NCBI GenBank assembly: GCA_000997405.1
Contig: LCBU01000041.1
Location: 1-5,129 of the forward strand
From: Candidatus Woesebacteria bacterium GW2011_GWA1_41_7
GTDB taxonomy: Bacteria; Patescibacteriota; Microgenomatia; UBA8517
Direction of reading: 5' to 3'
Length of the DNA: 5,129 bases
The position numbers and the translations under genes were made by a program. This document shows positions 4,759 through 5,129 of the stretch, one piece after another. Every line of letters begins with the position of its first letter. The stretch's first letter is position 1. The notes under the pieces are model-generated. The model did not search any database and was not told the origin of the DNA. It saw nothing but the letters and a program-made list of their open reading frames with translations.

Positions 4759-5129
4759 ATGGATACCCAAAAGAAAGTATCACCTGTGGTTAAAGCTGTG
4801 ATCATTGTGGTCGGGCTCGTGGTAATAGCCGTCATCGGATTAGTGATGTCAAATGCACCTGTTTTTGCAAACAGTGAGTGCCTGGCACCAAATGAAAACT
4901 ACCAATTGGTAGAAAATCGGATGGCAAGTGATTTGGCCGGGAATCCCGTATATATCGTACGTGGGATTTTGGTCTCAGGCGAAGGATCCGTAGGCGGAAA
5001 GAAGGTAGTAATACCGGCTTGCGGTTCACGAGACGAGGGAATTGAGGAAGTGAATAACGTCAATCTCGTCTTGGACGGTCGGCAGGTGTTTCTTATCTCA
5101 GGTTCTGTTGGGAGAGATCTTTCATCAAA
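4759..5129 (+). CDS. Exported or membrane-anchored protein of unknown function, 3' end cut by the window
   Basis: The frame stays open from ATG 4759 to the right edge, giving 123 full codons and no stop. The N-terminus is a textbook export signal: basic residues K5, K6 and K12, a hydrophobic stretch V14-M30, and a possible signal peptidase I site APVFA-NSE after A37; uncleaved, it would be a single anchor. The rest (38-123) looks like a beta-rich extracytoplasmic domain, with segments such as NPVYIVRGILVSG, GGKKVVIPACGS and VNLVLDGRQVFLISG. It has two cysteines, C41 and C88, which could form one disulfide, possibly with help from the VKOR upstream. I recognise no family. The perfect AAGGAGG upstream confirms the start and suggests high expression. 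Confidence 0.85.
   Translation, partial: MDTQKKVSPVVKAVIIVVGLVVIAVIGLVMSNAPVFANSECLAPNENYQLVENRMASDLAGNPVYIVRGILVSGEGSVGGKKVVIPACGSRDEGIEEVNNVNLVLDGRQVFLISGSVGRDLSS

Noticed and set aside
1..5129. tRNA, rRNA, CRISPR array or insertion sequence
   Set aside because: No cloverleaf with a TTCRA arm, no regularly spaced repeat-spacer units, and no transposase-like product were seen.

Overview
The window looks like a chromosomal piece of a Patescibacteria (CPR) bacterium, most likely of the Microgenomates side. The evidence is indirect. Genes are short and tightly packed. One small protein resembles a family I know only from Microgenomates (DUF5660-like). A membrane protein carries the 'GVYLVRQQQDIREKA' type of N-terminal anchor common in that group, followed by a Pro/Thr/Ala stalk. 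A stand-alone VKOR with CPVC is also present. TGA is used as a stop (3025-3027, 4652-4654) and never in frame, so the code is the standard one, which argues against Gracilibacteria/Absconditabacteria.

Layout, left to right: the 3' half of recR (1-323); a hydrophilic DUF5660-like protein starting inside the recR stop codon (323-850); a 99-bp G+C-rich, highly foldable non-coding element (853-951); cysS for cysteinyl-tRNA synthetase (998-2374); a HAD phosphatase-like gene 5 nt downstream (2380-3027); a two-anchor, cysteine-rich, PT-rich surface protein (3051-3734); a convergent minus-strand gene of unknown function (3756-4103); a divergent intergenic region with an inverted repeat and promoter; a VKOR disulfide-forming enzyme (4223-4654); a terminator/promoter region; and a secreted or membrane-anchored protein cut by the right edge (4759-5129), read through with no stop.

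The first half is housekeeping (recombination repair, translation, small-molecule phosphatase). The second half is envelope biology: VKOR reoxidises a periplasmic-type thiol oxidase, and both exported neighbours carry an even number of extracytoplasmic cysteines (8, and 2 in the visible part). They are plausible disulfide clients, though this is inference from proximity.

The most interesting unexplained signals are the folded G+C-rich element before cysS, and a recurring arrangement in which genes without a Shine-Dalgarno sequence (cysS, VKOR, probably the 3051 gene) have a -10-like hexamer ending 5-6 nt before the start codon, implying leaderless mRNAs. The 4759 gene, by contrast, has a full AAGGAGG. 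No previously undescribed multi-gene system is evident.
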